Origin: an uncultured Oscillospiraceae bacterium
GTDB lineage: Bacteria; Bacillota; Clostridia; Oscillospirales; Oscillospiraceae
Reading direction: 5' to 3'
Assembly: GCA_934572445.1 (NCBI GenBank)
Contig: CAKTLD010000001.1
Coordinates: forward strand, 1 to 51,918
Length of the DNA stretch: 51,918 bases
Position numbers and translations under genes: made by a program. This document shows positions 32,132 through 39,554 of this stretch, one piece after another. Numbering within the stretch: position 1 is the stretch's first letter; each line of letters starts with the position of its first letter. Under the pieces are notes generated by a model, which was not told the origin of the DNA, did not search any database, and worked only from the letters and a program-made list of their open reading frames with translations.

Positions 32132-32983
32132 TTATTCCTCGCCCGAGGCGTGCGCGGAGACCGTCTCCGTCTGCGCGCCGTTTTCCAGCAGTTCCGGATG
32201 CTTGAGATAACGGCGCAGGCTGGCCCAGAACATCGCATACTCGTGTCCCGTGCAGATGCGCTCATCCATCACCACAGAGAGGGGGATGAGCTTTTTGCGG
32301 TATTCGCCGCTGATGTAGTTCGCCACAGGCTTGCCCATGCAAACGAACACGCCGGTCGTACCGAATTCGTAACAGTGATGGTAGATGGCGCTGGTGTTGA
32401 TCGAGGCAAGATTCGTGATGAACAGGCTCGTGTGGAAGGGGCTCAGGTCGATGATGCTGCGCGGAAGCAGGCCCCAGCGGTCCATCAGCTTGGCAAGGCC
32501 CACCACGAGCCGCGGCAGCAGCGAGAGTGAGAACATAAAGTTCGCAAACTTATCGGTATTGTTGTTGTGCGCGGCCACCTGATTCTGCGCGATGGCCTCC
32601 TCGATCTTGCGGTTGATGGAGAACACATCATCTCCATCCTCGAAGAAGATCTTGACTGATGTTTCGTCCGGAGTACCGTCGGCGCGGTTCTTGAGAATAA
32701 CGAAGCTGACGCAGAAATGGTTGCGCTGATAGATCCTGCGGTTCATGATGAAGCGGTTGATCTTCGGATTTTCCTGATACGCCTTGAAGTATGCCGCAAG
32801 AATGAGCGTCATATACGGGATACGGACGCCTTCGCGGCGCTTTTCCTGAATGTAGCGGCGCAGGACCTCCATATCGGCATATTCGGTGATGAAATTCTGC
32901 GCGTCGTAGCGCCGCGGCATGACATAGGGCAGTGCCGAAACGATGGTGGACGCCTCTTTCACTCGGGTTCCGTCGGGACGCAT
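32132..32983 (-). CDS. CAT-fold acyltransferase (2-oxoacid dehydrogenase E2-like)
   Basis: A 283-residue protein with the chloramphenicol acetyltransferase/E2 catalytic fold but no lipoyl domain. Visible family features are INRFIMNRRIYQRNHFCVSFVI in the first half, SLFITNLASIN, and near the C-terminus PLSVVMDERICTGHEYAMFWASL, which stands where E2 enzymes have the catalytic H-x-x-x-D-G block (LSLSFDHRVIDGA). That block has changed to DERICTGHE, so catalysis may differ. It has an AGAGGAA ribosome site. A stand-alone CoA-dependent acyltransferase is the best guess; the acceptor is unknown. Confidence 0.82.
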   Translation of the reverse strand: MRPDGTRVKEASTIVSALPYVMPRRYDAQNFITEYADMEVLRRYIQEKRREGVRIPYMTLILAAYFKAYQENPKINRFIMNRRIYQRNHFCVSFVILKNRADGTPDETSVKIFFEDGDDVFSINRKIEEAIAQNQVAAHNNNTDKFANFMFSLSLLPRLVVGLAKLMDRWGLLPRSIIDLSPFHTSLFITNLASINTSAIYHHCYEFGTTGVFVCMGKPVANYISGEYRKKLIPLSVVMDERICTGHEYAMFWASLRRYLKHPELLENGAQTETVSAHASGEE

Positions 32984-33077
32984 GGCAAGTTCCTCTTTTC
33001 TTTGAGTTCACTCCATCTTACCCGCTTTGCCCGCGTAATGCAATCATTTTCTTAGCAAATTCTTTATTAAAAATTGG

Positions 33078-33959
33078 TTAAGTCCCATTCTCTCCCCAGT
33101 CGAGCGACACGTCGACGACGCGAAGAAGGCCGGAAAGCATCGAGGGCACATAGGCTCTGGCGAACATATCGTCCTGCGTGCAGAGCGTGCGCAGCGTTCT
33201 GCCGTCCGCATTGTGCAGCGTTACGACGAGAAGCGCCGCATGTTCGGGCGCGGTCAGCGTCTCGGGAAGGGCATCAGCGGCGTATGCCGCGCGCGACAGG
33301 ACGTTCTTGTCGCTGTCCATCCAGACGAAGTCGACCGATTCCGCCGCCGTGTACGCCGCGAACGAAACGTTCACCTTGATCGAATGGCTCTGCGCTTTGC
33401 CGTTTATGCTCCAGTCGCTCGACTGCTCGGCCGAGATTGTCCGTGTCTGCTTCAAGCCAAAGCCCGGTCCGCAGTAGGCCGACTTCATCCCGTTGTACAG
33501 CACACACTCGGCGTAGTAGTCCCCTGCGGGCGTGCGGTAGACATAACATTCGTACAGTTCTACCCTCTTCTGCGCGTCGAGCGCGATCTCGCCGCCCGTC
33601 TCGTAGCTGCTGCCGTTGTCGTCGACCTTGATGTGCATTCCACTGCCCACGACCTCGTCGGACACCGCCTCGCCGACGGAATAGTTGAACTCCGAACCCT
33701 CTTCGTAGCCCGGCTCGCCAGGCTCAAACGGCGTGATCGTCACAAACACCGGCACGCCGGGCACGCTGAAATCGTAACCGTCATCAGTCTTTGCCGCATA
33801 GGCCTTGCCGTTGAAGTCCTTGGGTGAGAAGAAATAGCCGACCCATACGTCGTCTGTCTGCTGCGCCGTGTTTTCCCCGATGCGCTCAGGCTTATAGAGC
33901 GCGAAGCTCACGCCGAACACCACCGCGAGCGCCAACGCAAAAGCGATCAGTCGTTTCAT
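33078..33959 (-). CDS. Secreted protein, paralog of its upstream neighbour
   Basis: A 293-residue exported or membrane-anchored protein: MKRLIAFALALAVVFGVSFALY is a hydrophobic leader without lipobox, followed by a beta-rich body. It shares a layout and short stretches with the preceding gene product, for example DALPETLTAPEHAALLVV against DALPESITAAPGAAYLIG, so the pair arose by tandem duplication. The start codon overlaps the upstream stop as ATGA, which implies translational coupling. No known domain is recognised. It is the last gene of an operon that begins with a membrane protein and an XRE regulator. Confidence 0.82.
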   Translation of the reverse strand: MKRLIAFALALAVVFGVSFALYKPERIGENTAQQTDDVWVGYFFSPKDFNGKAYAAKTDDGYDFSVPGVPVFVTITPFEPGEPGYEEGSEFNYSVGEAVSDEVVGSGMHIKVDDNGSSYETGGEIALDAQKRVELYECYVYRTPAGDYYAECVLYNGMKSAYCGPGFGLKQTRTISAEQSSDWSINGKAQSHSIKVNVSFAAYTAAESVDFVWMDSDKNVLSRAAYAADALPETLTAPEHAALLVVTLHNADGRTLRTLCTQDDMFARAYVPSMLSGLLRVVDVSLDWGENGT

Positions 33960-34888
33960 GCTGCTCCCTCCCCCCATTTGACTGGAATGCTGATCGAGCA
34001 AAGCTTACCATCCTGATAGCGGAAGGTATTCAGCTTTGAGTAAGCATACGGCGCACTATCATTGCTGCGGCTGGAAATGGTATATTCCGCCGTCTCTCCG
34101 TCCCAGTCTTGTCCATAGCTCGTGCCGATGAGGTACGCCGCGCCGGGCGCGGCGGTGATGGACTCGGGCAGCGCATCGGGCGCGAACTCCTCGAGCTTCA
34201 AGAGATCGTCGTTTTCGTCCATGTGCGCGACGGTGAACTTCGTCGGCGTCGGGCGGGCAACAACGGTGATGGCAACTTTGACCTTCACGCGCTCGGACTT
34301 GCCGCCGATCGTCTCGGTCTTATCTCTCGTGAGCGTGTGGGTCACGCTGGCGCCGTCCGCGCCGGACATGCCCATGCTGTTGCCGCGCGTCAAATAAATG
34401 CGTCCATCCGACGTCTGGTAGATGGGATAAAGATTGAAAATCACTTGTCTGTCGCCGCAGGCGTAGACCTCGCCCGAGAGGTCGATGTCCGTCGTACGGA
34501 CGCCGTTGTCATCGTCGATACCGGCCTTTCCCAGCGGCGCACCGAGTGCGCCGAAGATCGTGATATTCGGCGACTTGGCGTCCTCCTCACCGCAGCGCGC
34601 GTCCGGCTCCATCGTGCAGTAGATGCCGCCGCCGCGCTCACCGAGCGCGGACCAGTCGTCTGTCTCCATATAGAGCCGCCCGGCCTTCCAGACGAATTTG
34701 CCCGCGGCTGAGACCGCAAGGTCGCCGCCGATGTCGATGTCCTCTTCCGAGACGAAAGCCCCGATGAGCGTGCCCTCTTCCTCCTCGTCCGCGGCGGACT
34801 GCACCGCGCTGCCGTCGAGCAGCGCGATCAGGAAGACCGCCGCGAGGATCGCGAGGAAGACGAGCGCGGTTTTCGTTTTACTCTTCAT
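33956..34888 (-). CDS. Secreted protein, paralog of its downstream neighbour
   Basis: A 310-residue protein with N-terminal hydrophobic segment TALVFLAILAAVFLIALLDG and an acidic linker (SAADEEEEGTLIG), then a long beta-rich extracellular part. It is a paralog of the next gene. The start at 34888 has GGAGG nine bases upstream and overlaps the end of the XRE gene by 11 bases. It contains tandem short blocks around conserved Gly and Asp, but no catalytic motif is recognised. Its function is unknown; context suggests an envelope component controlled with the XRE repressor. Confidence 0.82.
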   Translation of the reverse strand: MKSKTKTALVFLAILAAVFLIALLDGSAVQSAADEEEEGTLIGAFVSEEDIDIGGDLAVSAAGKFVWKAGRLYMETDDWSALGERGGGIYCTMEPDARCGEEDAKSPNITIFGALGAPLGKAGIDDDNGVRTTDIDLSGEVYACGDRQVIFNLYPIYQTSDGRIYLTRGNSMGMSGADGASVTHTLTRDKTETIGGKSERVKVKVAITVVARPTPTKFTVAHMDENDDLLKLEEFAPDALPESITAAPGAAYLIGTSYGQDWDGETAEYTISSRSNDSAPYAYSKLNTFRYQDGKLCSISIPVKWGEGAA

Positions 34889-35105
34889 GTTCTGCCTCCA
34901 GTTCTCCGTCGCATTGCAGGATGTCGCCCACATTGCACTCGAGCGCGCAGCAGATGCGGTTGAGCGTCGCAAAGCGCACGCCCTTAGCCTTGCCGCTGCG
35001 CAGAATGGAAAGATTCGCCTCCGTGATGCCGACGGTGGCACAAAGTTCCTTGCTTGTCATGCCGCGTGCTTTCAGCACCTCGTCGAGATGTATCGTGATC
35101 GCCAT
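34878..35105 (-). CDS. Small XRE-family regulator (YozG/HTH_26 type)
   Basis: A 75-residue helix-turn-helix protein: MAITIHLDEVLKARGMTSKE, LCATVGITEANLSILRSGKAKGVRFATLNRICCALECNVGDILQ. This is the compact HTH_26 pattern, a Cro-like repressor without effector domain. It lies 10 bases downstream of a membrane-protein gene, the common DUF2975-XRE arrangement, where the repressor controls its own operon. The two palindromic operators at 36127-36193 are the expected binding sites. Its stop codon overlaps the start of the next gene. Confidence 0.93.
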   Translation of the reverse strand: MAITIHLDEVLKARGMTSKELCATVGITEANLSILRSGKAKGVRFATLNRICCALECNVGDILQCDGELEAEHEE

Positions 35106-35115
35106 GGCAGCACCC

Positions 35116-36114
35116 TCAGATAAAGAGGTCGTTGTCCGCCGCAAGGGCGACGTTCGAGGCGATGAGCCGAGAACCGAGGAGCGCCGCGAGCACGAAGCAC
35201 AGCTCGAGGACCGGCAGGCGGATGGAAATGCTGGTGCTGAGGATGAGCGGCGCGCAAACCGCCTGTAAAATGTTGACCGCGAGGGCAAACAGCACGCTGA
35301 GCTTGAGCACCTTGACACACCATGCGGCAAGCTTTGGCGCGTAGGCGGCGCTCTCCTGCGTGAACGCGCCGTCTTCCATCGTGTCGAGAAGGCCGATGGC
35401 GAAGTACGCCGTCGCCGCGGCGAGCAGCGTAGGAAAGACTTCCGCGGCAAAGCGCAGGGCGAGGACAACATAGCTGAACGCAAGGCTCTTCGACCCCGTT
35501 ATGTCCGTTGACACAGGCAGGACCGTATCAGCCGTGAAGGCGGTGTTGCCCGCCTTGAGCGCGTCGACGGCAGAAAACAGGCCCGCAAATTCGGCAAAGC
35601 AGACCTCGAAGACGAAGTACGCTGCCGCGAGGATAAGCAGCGCGCGGAATAGCTTCAAGAGCTCCTGCGTATCGCCGCCGGAAAGCCTGCGCAGCAGCCG
35701 CAGCACGACCCAGCCCACCAGCAGCGCCAAAATGAGCCACTGCCAGGCAAGCCTTGCAAAGAGCCGCTCCGACAGTGTATCCCAGTAGCGCAGAAAGCCG
35801 CGCGGCCACAGCGCCGCTGCAGCGGCGACGGCGGCGCCGCCGATGAGCGCATCCTCCGCCTTGAGCGCACGACGCGCAGACAGACGCACGAGCGCATAGA
35901 CGGGCAGCAGCACGAGCGCCGCATAAAGCGTGAACGCGAGCGCAAAGCCTATGCGGCCCGTGCCAGCCAGTGCCGTCAGCATATTTCCGATAACGCCCGC
36001 AGGAAAATCGGCGAGCGAAAATGCCGCACCCTCCCACAGGCGGAGCGCCGCCACTGCCGCCGCGCAGACGAGCGCCTCGATCACCAGCAGTCTTTTCACC
36101 CTTTCAGTCTTCAT
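35116..36114 (-). CDS. Multi-pass membrane protein (DUF2975-like)
   Basis: A 332-residue protein with about eight predicted membrane helices, for example LLVIEALVCAAAVAALRL, IGFALAFTLYAALVLLPVYAL and LAWQWLILALLVGWVVLRLL. The C-terminal half (from FSYVVLALRFAAEVFP) resembles DUF2975 proteins, which nearly always pair with an XRE regulator of the next gene's type. The ATG at 36114 is chosen, with GGAGG six bases upstream; the GTG at 36117 is also possible. It is the first gene of the operon under the TTGACA promoter at 36187-36159. Function unknown, possibly a sensor or transporter. Confidence 0.82.
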   Translation of the reverse strand: MKTERVKRLLVIEALVCAAAVAALRLWEGAAFSLADFPAGVIGNMLTALAGTGRIGFALAFTLYAALVLLPVYALVRLSARRALKAEDALIGGAAVAAAAALWPRGFLRYWDTLSERLFARLAWQWLILALLVGWVVLRLLRRLSGGDTQELLKLFRALLILAAAYFVFEVCFAEFAGLFSAVDALKAGNTAFTADTVLPVSTDITGSKSLAFSYVVLALRFAAEVFPTLLAAATAYFAIGLLDTMEDGAFTQESAAYAPKLAAWCVKVLKLSVLFALAVNILQAVCAPLILSTSISIRLPVLELCFVLAALLGSRLIASNVALAADNDLFI

Positions 36115-36126
36115 CACGCGCCTCCA

Positions 36127-36149
36127 AAATTATTGTTTTTCGATAATTT
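36127..36149. promoter_or_regulatory. Operator copy 1 (downstream of the start site)
   Basis: Inverted repeat AAATTATTG-N5-CGATAATTT, nearly identical to the copy at 36171. It lies just after the predicted transcription start of the minus-strand operon, where binding would block elongation. Confidence 0.75.
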
Positions 36150-36158
36150 ATTAAACTC

Positions 36159-36187
36159 ACCATAGCACGCAAATTATCGTTTGTCAA
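36159..36187 (-). promoter_or_regulatory. Promoter of the membrane protein-XRE operon
   Basis: Minus strand perfect TTGACA (36187-36182), 17 bases, TATGGT (36164-36159). Operator copy 2 overlaps the -35; copy 1 lies after the start site. Confidence 0.75.
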
Positions 36188-36193
36188 TAATTT
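36171..36193. promoter_or_regulatory. Operator copy 2 (over the -35)
   Basis: Inverted repeat AAATTATCG-N5-CAATAATTT. Its spacing and half-sites match the copy at 36127, with centres 44 bases apart, about four helical turns, which allows cooperative binding. The likely ligand is the XRE protein at 34878-35105. Confidence 0.78.
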
Positions 36194-36287
36194 TTTGCGC
36201 GCACACTTTCCTTTTTTTCGTCTTTTTCCAAAAAGCTGACTTTTTGTTTAATTGCCTGAAAATAAATAAGGCTTTTTCTTTTTTCTA

Positions 36288-36316
36288 TTGATTATCCGAA
36301 CGCGATAGACTATACT
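36288..36316 (+). promoter_or_regulatory. Promoter of serC
   Basis: TTGATT (36288-36293), 17 bases, TATACT (36311-36316). About 60 bases of leader precede the aggagg and ATG at 36384. Confidence 0.75.
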
Positions 36317-36383
36317 GTATCTGTCAAAACATGAGATTTCTGTCAAAATTGCTCAAAAATTAACAATTCAGGAGGAACACAAG

Positions 36384-37475
36384 ATGAAGTACAACCGCAC
36401 CTACAACTTCTCCGCCGGCCCCGCCATGATGCCCGAGCCCGTTCTGGAGGAGATCCGTGACGAAATGATGAACTACCGCGGCAGCGGTATGTGCGTCATG
36501 GAGATGAGCCACCGCTCCAAGGTCTTCCAGCAGATCGTTGACGAGGCCGAGGCTGACCTGCGCGACCTGATGGGCATTCCCGACAACTACAAGGTCCTGT
36601 TCATTCAGGGCGGCGCTACGCTGCAGTTCGCGGCTGTGCCCTGGAACCTGATGAAGAACGGCAAGGCCGTCTACGTCGAGACCGGCGCATGGTCCAAGAA
36701 GGCCATTGCCGAGGCCAAGAAGTACGGCGAGGTCATCGTCGCCGCCTCCTCCAAGGATAAGAACTACAGCTACATCCCCGACTGCTCCGATCTCGACATT
36801 CCCGAGGATGCCGACTATGTCTACATCTGCGAGAACGAGACCATCCATGGTGTGACCTGGCAGCAGCTGCCCAACACCAAGGGCCACATCCTTGTCTCCG
36901 ACCAGAGCTCCATGTTCCTCTCCCAGCCCTGCAACGTCAGCGATTACGGCATGATCTATGCGGGCGTGCAGAAGAACGTCGGCCCTGCCGGTATGGTCAT
37001 CGCCATCATTTGCGAGGACCTCATCCGCGAGGATCTTGATCCCAAGATGCCCATTTACATGCGCTACGACACCCATGCCAAGAACGACTCCATGTACAAC
37101 ACCCCGAACTGCTGGGCGATCTACTGCTGCGGCAAGGTGTTCAAGTACCTCAAGAGCATCGGCGGTCTCGAGGAGATGCACAAGCGCAACATTGCCAAGG
37201 CCAAGGTCATCTATGACTTCCTGGATTCCTCCAAGATGTTCCATGGCACGGTCGAGCCCGAATTCCGTTCTCTCATGAACATTCCCTTCGTCACCGATTC
37301 TGCCGAGCTCGACGCCGAAGTCGTCGCCGCCACCAAGGCTGCCGGTTACGATAACCTCAAGGGCCACAAGAGCGTCGGCGGTCTGCGCGCCAGCGTTTAC
37401 AACGCCATGCCCATCGAAGGTGCCCAGGCTCTCGTCGAGTTCCTGAAGAAGTTCGAAGCCGAGCACACCAAGTAA
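36384..37475 (+). CDS. serC: Phosphoserine aminotransferase
   Basis: A 363-residue PLP enzyme of serine biosynthesis, converting 3-phosphohydroxypyruvate and glutamate to phosphoserine and 2-oxoglutarate. Signature parts are YNFSAGPAMMP at the N-terminus, SHRSK (42-46), FIQGGATLQFAAVP (73-86) for cofactor binding, and the PLP lysine K197 in YAGVQKNVGPAG. Length and order are normal. It has a perfect aggagg site and its own promoter. serA follows after a 333-base structured spacer, so the two may be expressed together but with separate control. Confidence 0.97.
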   Translation: MKYNRTYNFSAGPAMMPEPVLEEIRDEMMNYRGSGMCVMEMSHRSKVFQQIVDEAEADLRDLMGIPDNYKVLFIQGGATLQFAAVPWNLMKNGKAVYVETGAWSKKAIAEAKKYGEVIVAASSKDKNYSYIPDCSDLDIPEDADYVYICENETIHGVTWQQLPNTKGHILVSDQSSMFLSQPCNVSDYGMIYAGVQKNVGPAGMVIAIICEDLIREDLDPKMPIYMRYDTHAKNDSMYNTPNCWAIYCCGKVFKYLKSIGGLEEMHKRNIAKAKVIYDFLDSSKMFHGTVEPEFRSLMNIPFVTDSAELDAEVVAATKAAGYDNLKGHKSVGGLRASVYNAMPIEGAQALVEFLKKFEAEHTK

Positions 37476-37808
37476 AGGAAAATGGAAAAGGGGGACTTTG
37501 TCCCTCCTTTCCTTGTAAAGGTCTCACCGAGTTTGCGCCGCGCATGGCGCAAGTAAAATGGGACCCTGTTCCGAAGGACGACAGGGAAACCGGTAAAGCG
37601 CCGCCAGCGGTGGAAAAAGCGATCCGGTTTCGAGGAAGCGGCACGATCGGCGCGCCCGAATGGGCGCGGGGATCGTAACGCCGCGGCGGTGAAGTCCGCA
37701 GGAACACCATGCAGCGCACCGCGCGGTGAGCGGCGGGCGCTGGAACCAAGCTCGAAAAACAGCGCAGCTGTTTTTCGAAAAAAGAAATATTTTTAAGGAG
37801 ATTTCGTT
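37476..37808 (+). other. Hairpin-rich spacer between serC and serA
   Basis: This 333-base spacer has no plausible gene but holds several hairpins: TTGCGCC-GCGCAT-GGCGCAA near 37531-37550, CCCTGT with ACAGGG near 37565-37590, GCGCCC-GAAT-GGGCGC near 37656-37671, and CGAAAAACAGC (37753-37763) with GCTGTTTTTCG (37767-37777). The last one is a plain stem-loop 30 bases before the serA ATG. Composition and density of stems differ from normal intergenic DNA here, which suggests a repetitive element or a structured RNA. serA has a separate taaggag ribosome site at its end. Confidence 0.55.
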
Positions 37809-38714
37809 ATGCGTATTCTTGTTACCGACGGTATGGATAAGACCGCGATGGCCGAGCTGAAGGCTCAGGGCCATGAGGTCGTGGAACAGTTCTATGAACC
37901 CGCCGAGCTCGGCAAGGCCCTGCGCGACTTCGATGTCGTCGTCGTCCGTTCCAAGACCAAGGTTCGCGCCGCTCAGATCGACGAGGCCAAGGGCAGCAGC
38001 CTCAAGCTCATCATCCGCGGCGGTGTGGGCGTTGACAACATCGACGTCGACTATGCCAAGGCTGCCGGCATCGACGTGAAGAACACCCCGCGCGCCTCCT
38101 CTGAGTCCGTGGCCGAGCTGGCCATGGCGCACATGTTCTCCTGCGCGCGCTACATCTCCCACGCGGGCTACACCATGCGCAACGACCAGTGGGAAAAGAA
38201 GGCTTACGGCAAGGGCATCGAGCTCTCCGGCAAGACCCTCGGCGTCGTCGGCTTCGGCCGCATCGGCCAGAAGCTCGGCGTGATGGCCAAGGCCATCGGC
38301 ATGAACGTCATCGCCTTCGATATCTTCCACATCCCCGGCATCGAGGAGCAGCTGGGCATCCCCTACGTTGAAATGGACGAGCTGCTGGCCAAGTCTGACT
38401 TCATCTCCGTCCACGCTCCCGCCGTTGACGGCGGCGCGCTCATCAATGCCGAGCGCATCGCCAAGATGAAGGACGGCGTTGTCATCATCAACACCTCCCG
38501 CGGCACCAACGTCGATGAGGCTGCGCTGCTGGCCGGTCTGGAGAGCGGCAAGGTCCGCGCTGCCGGTCTGGATGTCTACGCCGACGAGCCCGCCTCCAAC
38601 AAGGCCCTCTACTCCCACCCGATGGTCTCCTGCACGCCGCACATCGGCGCTGCCACCGTCGAGGCGCAGAAGCGCATCGGCATGGAGATCGTGGACATCA
38701 TCTCCAAGATGTGA
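37809..38714 (+). CDS. serA: D-3-phosphoglycerate dehydrogenase, short form
   Basis: A 301-residue D-2-hydroxyacid dehydrogenase, the first enzyme of serine synthesis. It shows RGGVGVDNIDVDYA (near 70), the NAD motif VGFGRIGQKLG (near 146), the Arg of INTSRGTNVDE, Glu of YADEPA and His of CTPHIG. There is no C-terminal ACT domain, so the usual serine feedback site is absent, as in many short clostridial SerA. It follows serC and a taaggag ribosome site. The hydroxyacid dehydrogenase at 11587 is a different, catabolic enzyme. Confidence 0.95.
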   Translation: MRILVTDGMDKTAMAELKAQGHEVVEQFYEPAELGKALRDFDVVVVRSKTKVRAAQIDEAKGSSLKLIIRGGVGVDNIDVDYAKAAGIDVKNTPRASSESVAELAMAHMFSCARYISHAGYTMRNDQWEKKAYGKGIELSGKTLGVVGFGRIGQKLGVMAKAIGMNVIAFDIFHIPGIEEQLGIPYVEMDELLAKSDFISVHAPAVDGGALINAERIAKMKDGVVIINTSRGTNVDEAALLAGLESGKVRAAGLDVYADEPASNKALYSHPMVSCTPHIGAATVEAQKRIGMEIVDIISKM

Positions 38715-38737
38715 TCTCTTCGCTCTCAACGATCCAT

Positions 38738-38773
38738 AAAGGAACGAGCCGCCGAATGGCGGCTCGTTCCTTT
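38738..38773 (+). terminator. Terminator after serA
   Basis: AAAGGAACGAGCCGCC pairs with GGCGGCTCGTTCCTTT, 23 bases after the serA stop. Confidence 0.88.
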
Positions 38774-38856
38774 ATGTCCGCCCTGTGGGCAAAGCGGCAT
38801 ATCTTCCCCTTCCGTTTCATAGGATACAGCAACAAAACCGTGTTGAGGTGTACGCT

Positions 38857-39480
38857 ATGGATGGAAACCAGAACTATGTGGAGCTTTGGGGTACAGCGGA
38901 GAGCGCGCCGGTCTTCTCGCACGAAAATCACACCCACCGCTTCGACAAATTTCCCCTGCGGGTAGAGCGCCTGTCCGGTCAGAGTGATCTGCCGATTATC
39001 GTCGTAAGCGAGGCGCTGCTGCGCGAGTGTCCTGTGGAGACGGGACAAAGTCTGCGTGTCACGGGTCAGCTCCGCTCGTTCAACAACAAGAGCGGGCAGG
39101 GCAGCAGGCTCGTCATCACCGTCTTCGCCCAGACGCTTGAGCCCGGTGATGGATCGTTCTTCAACCGCATCCTGCTCTCAGGCGCGCTGTGCAAAAAGCC
39201 GTCGCTGCGGCGCACGCCGCTGGGGCGCAGCATCTGCGATATCATCCTGGCCGTCAACCGCCGCTACGGGCGCGCGGACTATCTGCCCTGCATCGCCTGG
39301 GGACAAACGGCAGCGCAGATCGCGGGGATGGACGTCGGCGAGCGCCTGACGCTCGAGGGCCGCGTGCAGAGCCGGACCTATACCAAGCTGCTGGAGAGCG
39401 GCGCGGAAGAACGCACGGCGTTCGAAGTATCGGTCATGCAGCTGGTGGAATCGGAAGAAGCGGAGGAGACGGCCCTGTAG
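38857..39480 (+). CDS. Protein with two OB-folds (single-stranded DNA-binding type)
   Basis: A 207-residue protein of two OB-type domains. Domain 1 (about 1-95) has FDKFPLRVERLSGQSDLPIIV and LRVTGQLRSFNNKSGQGSRLVITVF. Domain 2 (about 98-200) matches SSB more closely: NRILLSGALCKKPSLRRTPLGRSICDIILAVNR, YLPCIAWGQTA, GERLTLEGRVQSRTYTK. SSB or PriB-like proteins bind single-stranded DNA in replication and repair; a tandem form is unusual but occurs in Clostridia. The ATG at 38857 is used because of gttgagg upstream; the longer frame would start in the serA terminator region. Confidence 0.82.
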   Translation: MDGNQNYVELWGTAESAPVFSHENHTHRFDKFPLRVERLSGQSDLPIIVVSEALLRECPVETGQSLRVTGQLRSFNNKSGQGSRLVITVFAQTLEPGDGSFFNRILLSGALCKKPSLRRTPLGRSICDIILAVNRRYGRADYLPCIAWGQTAAQIAGMDVGERLTLEGRVQSRTYTKLLESGAEERTAFEVSVMQLVESEEAEETAL

Positions 39481-39493
39481 GCCGTCTCTTTTT
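39466..39493 (+). terminator. Terminator overlapping the stop of the OB-fold gene
   Basis: GAGACGGCC (39466-39474) pairs with GGCCGTCTC (39480-39488), followed by TTTTT. Confidence 0.9.
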
Positions 39494-39495
39494 CA

Positions 39496-39524
39496 TTGAC
39501 GGGCCGCGCGCTTTCTTTTATAAT
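39496..39524 (+). promoter_or_regulatory. Promoter of the GH1-like gene
   Basis: TTGACG (39496-39501), 17 bases, perfect TATAAT (39519-39524). The ATG lies 30 bases after the -10. Confidence 0.88.
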
Positions 39525-39554
39525 AGGTCCATCAAACGATAAGGAGAACGCGCG

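Noticed and set aside
37524..38729. 401-codon minus-strand frame across serA and the spacer
   Set aside because: Antisense shadow of serA, extended by chance into the spacer.
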